64,000 nt of DNA, from NCBI RefSeq assembly GCF_021560035.1, contig NZ_CP074373.1, positions 2,228,001-2,292,000 of the forward strand, given 5' to 3'. Every line of letters begins with the position of its first letter. Position 1 is the stretch's first letter. A program made the position numbers and the translations under genes. The DNA is from Virgibacillus sp. NKC19-16 (lineage in GTDB: Bacteria; Bacillota; Bacilli; Bacillales; Amphibacillaceae). The notes under the pieces are model-generated. The model saw only the letters and a list, made by a program, of their open reading frames with translations. It was not told where the DNA came from and made no database searches. Positions 30,975 to 39,715 of this stretch are shown piece after piece.

Positions 30975-31775
30975 ATGCCGGATAGAAGAAATATGTTTTT
31001 TTATTATCACAAAGATGAAGCGATTGAAGATAAACTACAGACCTTATTTAATCTTGCAGAGGAAAATGACTTCAATGTTGTGGACAATACTGATGATGCT
31101 AGTATCATTGTAAGTGTAGGTGGTGATGGGGCATTTCTGCAGGCTGTAAGGAAAACAGGATTTCGTCAGGATTGTTTATATACAGGGATAACCCGTTCGG
31201 ATGAATCCGGTTTGTATTGTGATTTTAATATGGACAACTTTCAAGAAATGCTGGATACCATGTTACATGCAGAAATGGAAGTGCGACGCTTTCCGGTTAT
31301 AAAGGTGGTTATAAATGGAGAATCTACGTTTTATTGCCTTAATGAATTAAGTGTACGATCAACAATTATTAAATCCATGGCCATTGATGTACACATTGAT
31401 GACCTTCATTTTGAAACATTTCGCGGAGATGGCTTAATTGTAGCAACGCCTACTGGCAGTACAGGGTATAATAAGTCCACAAACGGGGCCGTTATTGATC
31501 CATTAATTCCTAGTTTCCAGGTATCAGAGCTTGCATCACTGAATAATAACCGTTACCGCACGCTTGGCTCATCTTTCGTTTTAAGCAAAGATCGCAAGTT
31601 AATCTTGGATGTCATCCAGGACGGTAATGACTATCCGATTATTGGACTAGATAATGAGGCGTACTCCATTCGAAATATAAAAGATGTAACCGTAACGTTA
31701 AGTGATAAGGTAGTCAAAACCGTCAAATTGAAAAACAACTCCTACTGGGATCGTGTTAAGCGTACGTTTTTATAA
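30975..31775 (+). CDS. nadK: NAD kinase (second Bacillus type, YtdI)
   Basis: Phosphorylates NAD+ to NADP+. 266 aa with the catalytic SVGGDGAFLQAVRKT (GGDG) motif, LNELSVRS (NE) and the nucleotide-binding TPTGSTGYNKSTNGAVIDP. Length and position fit YtdI of B. subtilis, one of its two NAD kinases. The ATG follows GGAGG. Divergent from ytfI. Confidence 0.95.
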   Translation: MPDRRNMFFYYHKDEAIEDKLQTLFNLAEENDFNVVDNTDDASIIVSVGGDGAFLQAVRKTGFRQDCLYTGITRSDESGLYCDFNMDNFQEMLDTMLHAEMEVRRFPVIKVVINGESTFYCLNELSVRSTIIKSMAIDVHIDDLHFETFRGDGLIVATPTGSTGYNKSTNGAVIDPLIPSFQVSELASLNNNRYRTLGSSFVLSKDRKLILDVIQDGNDYPIIGLDNEAYSIRNIKDVTVTLSDKVVKTVKLKNNSYWDRVKRTFL

Positions 31776-32011
31776 AAAGGCTTTTTCGTAAGTATTGTTG
31801 CTTTTAAATCTTCGCAGTTGATATAAAAACCACATAACCAAAATTCCCTTGATGGGAAGTCTCTCGTTCTTATGATAGTTGGGTGCTTGGATTCGCTCCG
31901 GTTACTGCCTTTAAATTGCTTTATTTAGTATTCAGTATTAAAAAACATTGAAGACAGCCTATAAAAAACACTTTCTACCTGTTGAATTGGCAATATCAAA
32001 ATGAAAAAGTA
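31776..32011. other. Intergenic region with no recognised feature
   Basis: About 240 bases between nadK and the ssp terminator. A weak AAAAAGGCTTTTT hairpin at the nadK end may stop transcription; nothing else was seen. Confidence 0.4.
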
Positions 32012-32042
32012 AAGGGCTATTCCGTTAATAGGAATAGCCCTT
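32012..32042. terminator. Terminator downstream of the SASP gene
   Basis: A 12-bp perfect stem AAGGGCTATTCC (32012-32023) / GGAATAGCCCTT (32031-32042); the minus-strand transcript continues into TTACTTTTTC. Confidence 0.85.
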
Positions 32043-32063
32043 AGCCATTAGTATTTATTTTAT

Positions 32064-32264
32064 TTATCGTTGAGCACCAAATTGTTGTTCAGCCATTTGA
32101 ACAAGACGTTTTGTGATTTCCCCTCCAACAGAACCGTTAGAACGAGAAGTTGAATCAGCACCAAGTTGTACACCAAATTCTTGTGCAATTTCTGTTTTCA
32201 TTTGGTCCAATGCTTGTTGAACACCAGGTACTACTAATTGGTTTGAGTTATTGTTATTTGCCAT
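32064..32264 (-). CDS. Alpha/beta-type small acid-soluble spore protein
   Basis: A 66-aa DNA-binding spore protein that saturates forespore DNA and protects it from UV and heat. It carries both family signatures: [33 protein letters not shown] overall, with EFG being the GPR protease site region and the [20 protein letters not shown] type DNA-contact motif (here [13 protein letters not shown]). GGAGGTG precedes the ATG, and a SigG-like promoter lies at 32289-32319. Corresponds in position to sspA of B. subtilis. Confidence 0.95.
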   Translation of the reverse strand: MANNNNSNQLVVPGVQQALDQMKTEIAQEFGVQLGADSTSRSNGSVGGEITKRLVQMAEQQFGAQR

Positions 32265-32288
32265 GTTAGTTCACCTCCTTGGTACTTA

Positions 32289-32319
32289 TAGAATGTGTCA
32301 CAAGAAGGAAAACCATTCA
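32289..32319 (-). promoter_or_regulatory. SigG-type promoter of the SASP gene
   Basis: Minus strand: TGAATG (-35, 32314-32319), 18-nt spacer, CATTCTA (-10, 32289-32295), close to the forespore SigG consensus. The gene's known class of expression supports it. Confidence 0.7.
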
Positions 32320-32366
32320 CATTTTTAATTGGTAGATGTTGTTAGATTTGCTTTTTTTACCAAACA

Positions 32367-33569
32367 TTATAATAAATCATCAAATACGGACGCTGCCTCT
32401 CTTTGATCAGTTACCTTTACAACCTCTGTGCCATTTACAGCCTCTTCAATCAAATCCGTAAAGTCATTGTTTGATTCAAATTGATTTACTTTTTCACGGT
32501 TCGGTTTTGTTTTTGGTGATTTCGGTACAAATATCGTACAACAGTCTTCATAAGGCAGAATGGAAGTCTCATACGTGTTAATTGCTTGTGCAATTTTTAT
32601 AATTTCCTGTTTATCCATTGTGATTAACGGTCTTAGAATTGGATAATTGGTAACTTCATTAATCGTGTTCATGCTTTCCATCGTCTGGCTAGCAACCTGA
32701 CCAAGATTCTCACCTGTTGTGATCGATAATATCGATTCTTTTTCGCTGATTTTTTCACTAATACGCAGCATCATACGGCGCATAATTGTCATCGCATAGC
32801 CATCAGGCATCTCACGGAAAATTTCCTGTTGTAGCTTAGTAAATGGAACAACATGGATCTTGATCGAACTTCCGTATTTCGTGAGCTTTTCTGCTAAATC
32901 AAATACTTTTTGTTTAGCCCGTTCACTTGTAAATGGTGGTGAGTGAAAGTGAATTGCCTCAATCTGAACGCCTCGTTTCATTGCTAAATATCCAGCCACC
33001 GGGCTATCAATTCCACCAGATAACATTAATAACGATTTCCCTGATGTCCCAACAGGTAATCCACCTAGTCCTGGTATCACATGTGATGTAATATAAGTGG
33101 CTTCGGCCCTAATTTCCACTTTGATTTCCATATCGGGTTGATGCACATCGACAGTATATCTATCCGTATTTGAAAGCAGATGGCCTCCTAATACTTGGTT
33201 CATCTCCTGTGATCCTACCGGAAAATCTTTATTTATCCGTTTTACAGTAACCTTAAATTGACGAACATCAACACTGTTTGTTAAAGCATATAATGCGGCG
33301 CCCTTGATTGCATCAACATCGTTCTCTACCTTTATTGCCAAGCTCAAGCTTTGAATACCAAAGATGTTCTTACATTTATCCAAAACTTGATCCGGCTCAT
33401 GTCCATTTAATAAAACAAACATTCTTCCCTGTGTACGTTTCACTTTTGTATTAGGAAATTCTTTTAGTTTATGCTGGATGTTTTCCTGCAATCTGGTAAT
33501 AAATTTTTTAATATTTTTTCCCTTTAAAGCCATTTCTCCGTACCGAATTAAAATATGATCATATTGCAT
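32367..33569 (-). CDS. thiI: tRNA 4-thiouridine synthase ThiI
   Basis: Adenylates U8 of tRNA and inserts sulfur delivered by the cysteine desulfurase encoded upstream. 400 aa: N-terminal ferredoxin-like and THUMP domains (about 1-165), then the PP-loop ATPase with LMLSGGIDSPVAGYLAMKRG. There is no C-terminal rhodanese domain, the usual state in Bacillus; the C-terminus has YEDCCTIFVP. The gene lies 6 nt after iscS, matching the known functional pair. Confidence 0.95.
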   Translation of the reverse strand: MQYDHILIRYGEMALKGKNIKKFITRLQENIQHKLKEFPNTKVKRTQGRMFVLLNGHEPDQVLDKCKNIFGIQSLSLAIKVENDVDAIKGAALYALTNSVDVRQFKVTVKRINKDFPVGSQEMNQVLGGHLLSNTDRYTVDVHQPDMEIKVEIRAEATYITSHVIPGLGGLPVGTSGKSLLMLSGGIDSPVAGYLAMKRGVQIEAIHFHSPPFTSERAKQKVFDLAEKLTKYGSSIKIHVVPFTKLQQEIFREMPDGYAMTIMRRMMLRISEKISEKESILSITTGENLGQVASQTMESMNTINEVTNYPILRPLITMDKQEIIKIAQAINTYETSILPYEDCCTIFVPKSPKTKPNREKVNQFESNNDFTDLIEEAVNGTEVVKVTDQREAASVFDDLL

Positions 33570-33575
33570 TGTTAT

Positions 33576-34715
33576 CTACTCCATTGCTTCTTTAAATTGG
33601 TTAATTGCTTTTTCTATAGTCTGCAGAAATACGGTGATTTCATCCTTGGTTGTTTGATAGGATAAGCTAACTCGCAGCCCGGAAGTTGAACGTCCTTTAT
33701 TAAAGCCACAAGCAGCAAGCACCTTGCTCTCATCCTTTTGTTTCGAAGAGCAAGCGGATTTGGTTGAAATAAAGATGTCTTGCTCCCCGAGCATATGAAT
33801 GATAACTTCTGGTTTCACTCCTAACGCAGAAAAATTAATAATGTGTGGAGCAGCATCATCTGCTGTATTCACCTCAACACCTGCTAAATTCCTCAATTCA
33901 TTTTTCAGATAATCGCTTATTTCATACAAACGATTGATTTCTTTTTTCTCCCGCTCTTTAATTAAACGAAGAGCTTTAACCATTGATACAGCACCAGCCA
34001 AATTTTCAGTTCCCGAGCGAATACCCTGTTCCTGATTTCCCCCGTGTAATAAAGGGAATAATTTTGTACGATTCGCTATATATAAAATCCCCGTTCCTTT
34101 TAATCCATGAATTTTATGACCTGAAAATGTACATAGATCAATACCACTATTTTTTAATGGAATCGGGACCTTGCCTATGCCTTGTACATCATCTACATGG
34201 AAGAAAAGTTTTGGATGCTGCTTTGCTATTTCACCAACCTCTTTAATAGGTTGTATCGAACCCAGTTCATTATTTACATGCATCAAACTGATTAAAATCG
34301 TGTCAGGCCGAATTGCATTTTCTACGTCTCTTGCTGCTAGTACACCATTCTGATTAACAGGTAAATAGGTTATTTCAAAGCCTAGAGTTTTCAAACTTTG
34401 ACATGCATCGTAAACAGATGGATGCTCAATTTCCGATGTGATGATATGTTTCCCTCTACCCTGATGTTCCAATGCAATTCCTTTAATTGCTGTATTATTT
34501 CCTTCTGTTCCCCCGGATGTAAATACTATTTCATCTGTACCAACGTTTAAAATGTCTGCAGCCTGTTTTTTGGCTTGCTTTAATAATTTCTCTGTTTCAC
34601 CGCCAAACTGATGTATGGATGAGGGATTTGCAAAATACTGGCTGGAAACTTTTTCAAAGCTTTTTAACACGGATGGATCCGGTTTGGTTGTTGCGCTATT
34701 ATCTAAATAAATCAT
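33576..34715 (-). CDS. nifZ: Cysteine desulfurase dedicated to ThiI (NifS/IscS-like)
   Basis: PLP enzyme that takes sulfur from cysteine and passes it to ThiI. 379 aa, with YLDNSATTKPDPSVL, TSGGTEGNNTAIKG, the PLP lysine in FSGHKIHGLKGTGILY and the sulfur-accepting Cys in STKSACSSK. In B. subtilis the desulfurase next to thiI (NifZ) serves 4-thiouridine synthesis; the 6-nt spacing here says the same. Start ATG at 34715; a terminator for the upstream ezrA lies between them. Confidence 0.92.
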   Translation of the reverse strand: MIYLDNSATTKPDPSVLKSFEKVSSQYFANPSSIHQFGGETEKLLKQAKKQAADILNVGTDEIVFTSGGTEGNNTAIKGIALEHQGRGKHIITSEIEHPSVYDACQSLKTLGFEITYLPVNQNGVLAARDVENAIRPDTILISLMHVNNELGSIQPIKEVGEIAKQHPKLFFHVDDVQGIGKVPIPLKNSGIDLCTFSGHKIHGLKGTGILYIANRTKLFPLLHGGNQEQGIRSGTENLAGAVSMVKALRLIKEREKKEINRLYEISDYLKNELRNLAGVEVNTADDAAPHIINFSALGVKPEVIIHMLGEQDIFISTKSACSSKQKDESKVLAACGFNKGRSTSGLRVSLSYQTTKDEITVFLQTIEKAINQFKEAME

Positions 34716-34750
34716 TGCTCTAAAACTCCTTCGTTCTATACGAAAAAGGC

Positions 34751-34802
34751 AAGGCTGACCTTAAGAAAAGAATACTGTTATTCTTTTCTTAAAGACAGCC
34801 TT
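34751..34802 (-). terminator. Long-stem terminator of ezrA
   Basis: Arms of 24 nt (34751-34774 and 34779-34802) pair as AAGGCTG, a 3-nt internal mismatch, then TTAAGAAAAGAATA with its complement. On the minus strand it is followed by GCCTTTTTC. Confidence 0.85.
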
Positions 34803-34812
34803 TAGTCCCTTT

Positions 34813-36516
34813 TTATGATGAGTGGCTTGCTGCTACTTCTTGATATGCTTCGATTCGTTTTAAAGCTCCCGGTTCTATTTCTTCCACAGCCTTTGCAGCT
34901 TTTTCTAACGCTAATTCATATTCATAAGATCTGAACAGGCGCTCGGACTCACTTAGTTTGGATGCAAGAAGGGGATACTGACTCCGATATCTATTCGCAT
35001 ATTGAATAACCTGTTCCGTTAAATATGCTTGTTCCAGCATTACGTCCGTTTGCTCAATCACATTATCAATCGCCTGTTTTGATTCATTCAAAGCGTGTTG
35101 AACTTCAGCCATATCCAATGGTTGTTTTTCCAACGTCTTCATTACAAGGCTGTTCTTCCCGGAGGCGGTCTCCATCATATTCCAAATAAAGGATGGTACG
35201 CCTGGTATATTGCTTTTTTTCAGCTTTCGACTTGTATCATAAAGCTCTTCTCTCATTTCACGTAATTTCTCTTTTGCCTCTAATTCATCCTTACGCAGGT
35301 TATGAATTCGCTTTTTGAATTCCTCATGTTTTTGCTGTAGGTTTTCTATTTGCTGGAATCCATTTTCAAGCTCTTCCCGTAATTGGGAATGCGATGTATC
35401 CGCGGTTTCCATGTCATTAGATAGTTCTTCCAATTGATTTTTTAACGATGTGATTCTTTTTTCTAAAGCCAAATAACTTTCCATATCACTGTCTTCAAAA
35501 TAATACGTTTGTCTTAATTGTTCTACTTCCGTTTTCGTATCATAGAACGTATTACTTAATTTATCCAATGAATAGCGATAGCTTGGCATTTGGTTTTCTA
35601 CATAATTCTTCGCAATCGCTTCTTTTTCCAGAAGCTGATACATTTCCTTAACTCTTTCACCAATTTCCGTAACCATTTCTTCAGCTCCGGAAGCATCTCC
35701 ATTTTCCAACTGATTGACAATATTTAAAAGTTGTTCCCTATAGGCGCGTATTTCCTTTTCAAAGGCAAGATGGTCCACACGATATCCATCTTCTTTCATC
35801 TCTTTTAAACCGGCATATAATTCATCAAGCTGTGCAGGCAATTCGTGTTTGCACAGCTTAAAAATTGCAGGAAATTCATCAATCTGTTGTTCCAGTGCAT
35901 CCAAACTAACTTTAAGGTCATCAATGGCTTGCTTCGCTTCGTAGTAATCTCCGGATGCCACTAAATCATGATACGTCGTAAGTTTTTCTTCCAGTTCATC
36001 AATTTTTATGTCAAAATGACGTTCAGCTTTCCCGTACTGATATCGATTTTGGGAGAGAACTTTACGTAACGCTTTTATGTTTGGCTCTATACTTTCTGCT
36101 TCAGTACGGCTTGTTTCTTCAGATTCAAGGAGATCATCCACTTCATGCAGCATGTTTTCAATATCTTTTTCAATAGCGTTTAATACTTGGTCTACATTAT
36201 TTAATGTTTTTTTCGCTTTGGAAAATCGATAACGATCTGCTGCTTCTTCTGCATCAAACAAGTGTTCCTCAATGTCAGGTAATTCCTTTGTTATAATGAA
36301 TTCTAAGCGTTCTTTCCAGGCTTCGAATTTTTCTTGGGTTTCCCCAGATAAATTAAGTCTTTTAATACGTCCGAGCTGCGTGGCAATGTTCCGGTCCATA
36401 ATGTCCATTTTCCAGGCTTCATATTTATCCACAACATCATATACCCGTTTTCGTAAAATAAGTCCAATGATAATTAATGCGATAATAACCAGTATAGTTC
36501 CAATGATGTATGCCAT
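34813..36516 (-). CDS. ezrA: Septation ring formation regulator EzrA
   Basis: A 567-aa protein with one N-terminal membrane helix (IGTILVIIALIIIGLIL, about 4-20) and a long cytoplasmic spectrin-like coiled-coil body. It limits FtsZ ring assembly to midcell and links it to PBP1. VYDVVDKYEAWKMDIMDRNIATQ follows the anchor as in B. subtilis EzrA (562 aa). Located between refZ and the cysteine desulfurase, as in Bacillus. Ends at the terminator 34751-34802. Confidence 0.96.
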   Translation of the reverse strand: MAYIIGTILVIIALIIIGLILRKRVYDVVDKYEAWKMDIMDRNIATQLGRIKRLNLSGETQEKFEAWKERLEFIITKELPDIEEHLFDAEEAADRYRFSKAKKTLNNVDQVLNAIEKDIENMLHEVDDLLESEETSRTEAESIEPNIKALRKVLSQNRYQYGKAERHFDIKIDELEEKLTTYHDLVASGDYYEAKQAIDDLKVSLDALEQQIDEFPAIFKLCKHELPAQLDELYAGLKEMKEDGYRVDHLAFEKEIRAYREQLLNIVNQLENGDASGAEEMVTEIGERVKEMYQLLEKEAIAKNYVENQMPSYRYSLDKLSNTFYDTKTEVEQLRQTYYFEDSDMESYLALEKRITSLKNQLEELSNDMETADTSHSQLREELENGFQQIENLQQKHEEFKKRIHNLRKDELEAKEKLREMREELYDTSRKLKKSNIPGVPSFIWNMMETASGKNSLVMKTLEKQPLDMAEVQHALNESKQAIDNVIEQTDVMLEQAYLTEQVIQYANRYRSQYPLLASKLSESERLFRSYEYELALEKAAKAVEEIEPGALKRIEAYQEVAASHSS

Positions 36517-36691
36517 ATCCAGATGCCTCCTAAAGATACTCCTATATAAGAGGGTGAAGCCTCTTGAAGAAAGAACAGGTAGTAGTATAAGTTCGTCTAT
36601 TTTATAATATAGTACCTATGATACCATGTTAAGAGCAATTTTGGCTAAAAAAATACAAATTAATTAAGAATTCGTCCATATTTTTATGATT

Positions 36692-37321
36692 TTATCTAAT
36701 TTCGGCAGTTACATCCTTTTCTTCCATAATAAAATCCAACCAATAATGGATTGTTTTTACATATTTATTAGCAAATACGTTATGTGAATATTCACCCACC
36801 ACCTGGTCTTTCCATTCATTCTGCAGGACATATGGCGTAAGCAACATCCCCTTTAGCTGCATTAATAAAAATTGTCTGTCCAGTTCACTTTTTTCAGGTG
36901 TTTTTAATGCATCGAAAAATGTATTACTGATAATATGATTTTCCTTTGCTAGATAGGTGACAGCCATTTCTCTTACAAAAATGGAATCAAGTGATAATTC
37001 CCTGTGGATAAAACTAGAGAATTGATGATTGTGTTGTTTATATTGTATAATAACGGAAATTAATTCTTTTAATTTTTCCAATGGAGTTAACGACTCTGTT
37101 TCCTGTAATGTTTCTTCCATAGTTATTAAATATGCTTCATAATACTGGATGACCGCATATTCCAAAAGGCCTTGCTTGCTTTTAAAATAATAGCTGATCA
37201 GTGATACGTTTACACTGGCCTTTTCTGCGATATCTCTTACAGAGGTGCCACTAAACCCTTTTTGAAAAAACAGCGAGGAAGCAGCGTCGATTACCTTTTG
37301 TTTAGATGGATTCTTTTTCAT
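36692..37321 (-). CDS. refZ: RefZ, TetR-family forespore capture regulator
   Basis: 209 aa with an N-terminal TetR helix-turn-helix (about 8-55; KGFSGTSVRDIAEKASVNVSLISYYFKSKQGLLEY) and a helical C-terminal domain. RefZ (YttP) binds sites near oriC and inhibits FtsZ during polar division in B. subtilis. The identity rests on the exact context: between ezrA and the msrC/rpsD pair. The region upstream contains a TCGACAAA dyad that may be its binding site. No membrane or ligand motif is evident. Confidence 0.85.
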   Translation of the reverse strand: MKKNPSKQKVIDAASSLFFQKGFSGTSVRDIAEKASVNVSLISYYFKSKQGLLEYAVIQYYEAYLITMEETLQETESLTPLEKLKELISVIIQYKQHNHQFSSFIHRELSLDSIFVREMAVTYLAKENHIISNTFFDALKTPEKSELDRQFLLMQLKGMLLTPYVLQNEWKDQVVGEYSHNVFANKYVKTIHYWLDFIMEEKDVTAEIR

Positions 37322-37383
37322 ATCTATTCAACTCCTTACATTATCAATTACGACAAAGAGATTAATTATCCTGCAATTTTTTC

Positions 37384-37409
37384 TCGACAAATATCTCTGA
37401 GTTTGTCGA
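37384..37409. promoter_or_regulatory. TCGACAAA dyad between refZ and msrC
   Basis: TCGACAAA (37384-37391), 10-nt spacer, TTTGTCGA (37402-37409): perfect 8-bp arms. A third half-site CGACAAA lies at 37351-37357. It is in the divergent promoter region of a TetR-family gene, so a RefZ site or operator is likely. Confidence 0.6.
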
Positions 37410-37435
37410 AATAGCATAAGAAAAGAGGAAAATTT

Positions 37436-37921
37436 ATGGTTCAAACAAATACGTATGCCGAGAGCAAGATCACAGACTATGAATTAATGATAAAACAGTT
37501 GGATGCACTTAGTGACGGTGAGAGTGATCACATTGCTCTATTGTCCAATGCATCTGCGCTACTCAATCAATCTTTAACAGACATTAATTGGGTTGGTTTT
37601 TATATTTGGAGAAATAATGAACTAGTACTTGGCCCATTCCAAGGATTGCCTGCATGTATCCGAATCGCGTATGGGAAGGGTGTCTGCGGTACTGCCATGA
37701 AAGAACGTCAAACACAACGTGTCGCTGATGTAAATCAATTCCCCGGACATATTGCTTGTGATGCTGCCAGTCAATCCGAAATTGTCGTCCCAATCTCTTT
37801 AGATGACGGTCTTTATGGTGTACTCGATATCGATAGCCCAAATACAGATCGATTTGACAAAATAGATCAAACCTACTTGGAAAAATTCGTTCGTGTACTA
37901 GAAGGACATTTAAACAAATGA
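37436..37921 (+). CDS. msrC: Free methionine-(R)-sulfoxide reductase, GAF domain
   Basis: A 161-aa stand-alone GAF-domain enzyme that reduces free Met-R-sulfoxide with thioredoxin. Three cysteines match the fRMsr pattern: Cys74 (LPACIRI), Cys84 (GKGVCGTA) and Cys108 (GHIACDA). NWVGFYIWRNNELVLGPFQG is the typical GAF core. Corresponds to ytsP of B. subtilis, upstream of rpsD and divergent from refZ. AGAGGAAAA precedes the ATG. Confidence 0.92.
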   Translation: MVQTNTYAESKITDYELMIKQLDALSDGESDHIALLSNASALLNQSLTDINWVGFYIWRNNELVLGPFQGLPACIRIAYGKGVCGTAMKERQTQRVADVNQFPGHIACDAASQSEIVVPISLDDGLYGVLDIDSPNTDRFDKIDQTYLEKFVRVLEGHLNK

Positions 37922-37993
37922 TAAGTTTTGTGTTTAAAGCGTCTTATTCGTATTGTAACATGGAATGCAGGAATGGCAGGTATAAATTAATAG

Positions 37994-38022
37994 TTGACTT
38001 TTCTCCGTATAACTTATATACT
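37994..38022 (+). promoter_or_regulatory. SigA promoter of rpsD
   Basis: TTGACT (37994-37999), 17-nt spacer, TATACT (38017-38022). It leaves a leader of about 195 nt before the rpsD start. Confidence 0.8.
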
Positions 38023-38034
38023 ACTCTTTGTGTA

Positions 38035-38225
38035 AAATAATAAAGGTAGCCTATGTGAATTTGCGCTTGAACCCATTTTGTTCCTCGTTTTACTGGACTT
38101 TTAAGTAAAGAGGTGTATCGTGTAACTCTCTGCTGCTGGAGCGATGGTACATGAAAACATAATGGACAACGTAGTTTTCGCGCTCGTTTATTTTATGCAA
38201 AATAAACTAAAAAGGAGAAATTTCT
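38035..38225 (+). ncRNA. Probable S4-binding rpsD leader
   Basis: A long untranslated leader between the rpsD promoter and its start, with several GC-richer self-complementary stretches in otherwise AT-rich DNA. In B. subtilis, S4 represses rpsD by binding its leader mRNA; the analogous role here is inferred from context, as I could not fold or align it. Confidence 0.5.
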
Positions 38226-38828
38226 ATGTCTCGCTATACTGGATCAGTATGGAAGAAATCACGTCGATTTGGTATTTCATTAACTGGAACTGGTAAGGAA
38301 TTAGATAAACGCCCTTACGCTCCAGGTCAACATGGCCCAAACCAAAGAAAGAAAATGTCTGAATATGGACTGCAACTACAAGAGAAGCAAAAATTACGCT
38401 TCACGTACGGATTAAATGAACGCCAATTCGTTAACTTGTTTGAAAAAGCTGGTAACATGAAAGGTATCCATGGTGAAAACTTCATGATTTTACTTGATTC
38501 TCGTCTTGATAACATGGTTTACCGCATGGGACTCGCCCGCACACGCAAACAAGCACGTCAGCTAGTTAACCACGGTCATGTTACAGTTGATGGTAAAAGT
38601 GTTGATATCCCATCATATACACTAGTACCAGGGCAAGTTGTTGGTCTACGTGAAAAATCAAGAAATTTCGATATCGTCAAAGAAGCTCTTGAAGTAAATA
38701 ACTTTGTTCCAGAATATATAACATTTGATGAAGATAAAATGGAAGGAACGTATACGCGTTACCCTGAGCGTTCCGAACTTCCTGCTGAGATTAATGAAGC
38801 GTTAATCGTTGAGTATTACTCACGTTAA
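38226..38828 (+). CDS. rpsD: 30S ribosomal protein S4
   Basis: Primary 16S rRNA-binding protein of the 30S body. 200 aa: [31 protein letters not shown]-like [14 protein letters not shown], and the S4 RNA-binding fold around [30 protein letters not shown]. No zinc-binding cysteines, as in Bacillus S4. AAAAAGGAG precedes the ATG. Monocistronic, far from the alpha operon, as in B. subtilis. Confidence 0.98.
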   Translation: MSRYTGSVWKKSRRFGISLTGTGKELDKRPYAPGQHGPNQRKKMSEYGLQLQEKQKLRFTYGLNERQFVNLFEKAGNMKGIHGENFMILLDSRLDNMVYRMGLARTRKQARQLVNHGHVTVDGKSVDIPSYTLVPGQVVGLREKSRNFDIVKEALEVNNFVPEYITFDEDKMEGTYTRYPERSELPAEINEALIVEYYSR

Positions 38829-38856
38829 TAAAGTTGCTTAGAAAAATACAATTATT

Positions 38857-38895
38857 AACCCCCTCAGACCTTAGCAAAAGGTTTGAGGGGTTTTT
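38857..38895 (+). terminator. Terminator of rpsD
   Basis: AACCCCCTCAGACCTT pairs with AAGGTTTGAGGGGTT (one bulged C), followed by TTTTTAT. Confidence 0.9.
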
Positions 38896-39213
38896 ATATA
38901 CAAATATTGTTTGTTTTAGATAACCTTTTAAAGTTGAATCCGGGTGATGTTTAAGAATACGTGAGTTTGTTGGTGATATTTCATTTCACGGCGCTTCACT
39001 GCGTCTTCTATCGTAAATACATAGTACCAAATCGATGTCCAGGTGGAGCATAAATAGCATTATTACCGTTAAAAACTATCACAGAAATTTGATTACCAAA
39101 ATAAGGAATGATAGAATTTAATTAAACCCAATTATTTGAATAAATTAATTAGGGTTATCATTTGTTATTTTGTAACAGCGTATACTTAATACCTATTATG
39201 GGAGGAATCTTCG
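38896..39213. other. Intergenic region, possible decayed coding sequence
   Basis: About 320 bases without an intact gene. On the minus strand, 38-40 codons ending near 39019 have a coding-like composition (contains VFNGNNAIYAPPGH) but no start. A TATACT at about 39181 could be a -10 for the next gene. Confidence 0.3.
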
Positions 39214-39639
39214 ATGGGAAAAATGAATTTGGAAATTGCTAAGAAAATTATTGAACAGGCAGAGGATGAAGCTTCAGAGGTAGGCGTTCAAATGGTTATT
39301 TCCGTTTTGGATGAGGGTGGTAATCTTATTGCAACGCACCGAATGGATGATGCCTGGTTGGCGAGTATTGACATTGCTCAGAATAAAGCATGGACTTCTG
39401 TCGCTTTAAAAATGCCTACTTCTAATCTTGAAGAAGCTACAGTACCTAACGCAGAACTCTATGGGCTCAATACAACCAACCAAGGACGTATTGTCGTATT
39501 TGGTGGTGGTTTTCCGCTTGAGAGGAATGGAAAAGTTCTAGGCGCTATAGGTGTGAGTGGAAGCACTGTTCCTAACGATGTAAAAGTAGCAGAAGCGGGA
39601 GTTAAAGCATTCAATGAACTTAATTTAGAAAACATGTAA
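39214..39639 (+). CDS. GlcG/HbpS family (DUF336) protein
   Basis: 141 aa of the GlcG/HbpS fold: an N-terminal amphipathic helix (LEIAKKIIEQAEDEA), VISVLDEGGNLIATHRMDDA, KAWTSVALKMPTS, and FGGGFPLERNGKVLGAIGVSG. Members bind haem or sit in glycolate and diol-degradation operons; none of those partners is adjacent, so the role is unclear. GGGAGGAA precedes the ATG. Inserted, with the PTS genes, between rpsD and tyrS. Confidence 0.88.
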   Translation: MGKMNLEIAKKIIEQAEDEASEVGVQMVISVLDEGGNLIATHRMDDAWLASIDIAQNKAWTSVALKMPTSNLEEATVPNAELYGLNTTNQGRIVVFGGGFPLERNGKVLGAIGVSGSTVPNDVKVAEAGVKAFNELNLENM

Positions 39640-39680
39640 CAACAGTAAGAATATAGATATATTTTTATAACCAAAAAATC

Positions 39681-39708
39681 AGCGAACAGCGCACCCGCAC
39701 TGTTCGCT
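39681..39708. terminator. Bidirectional terminator between the HbpS-like gene and PTS EIICB
   Basis: A 9-bp stem AGCGAACAG (39681-39689) / CTGTTCGCT (39700-39708). Six A residues upstream give a U run on the minus strand. Confidence 0.8.
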
Positions 39709-39715
39709 TCTTATA

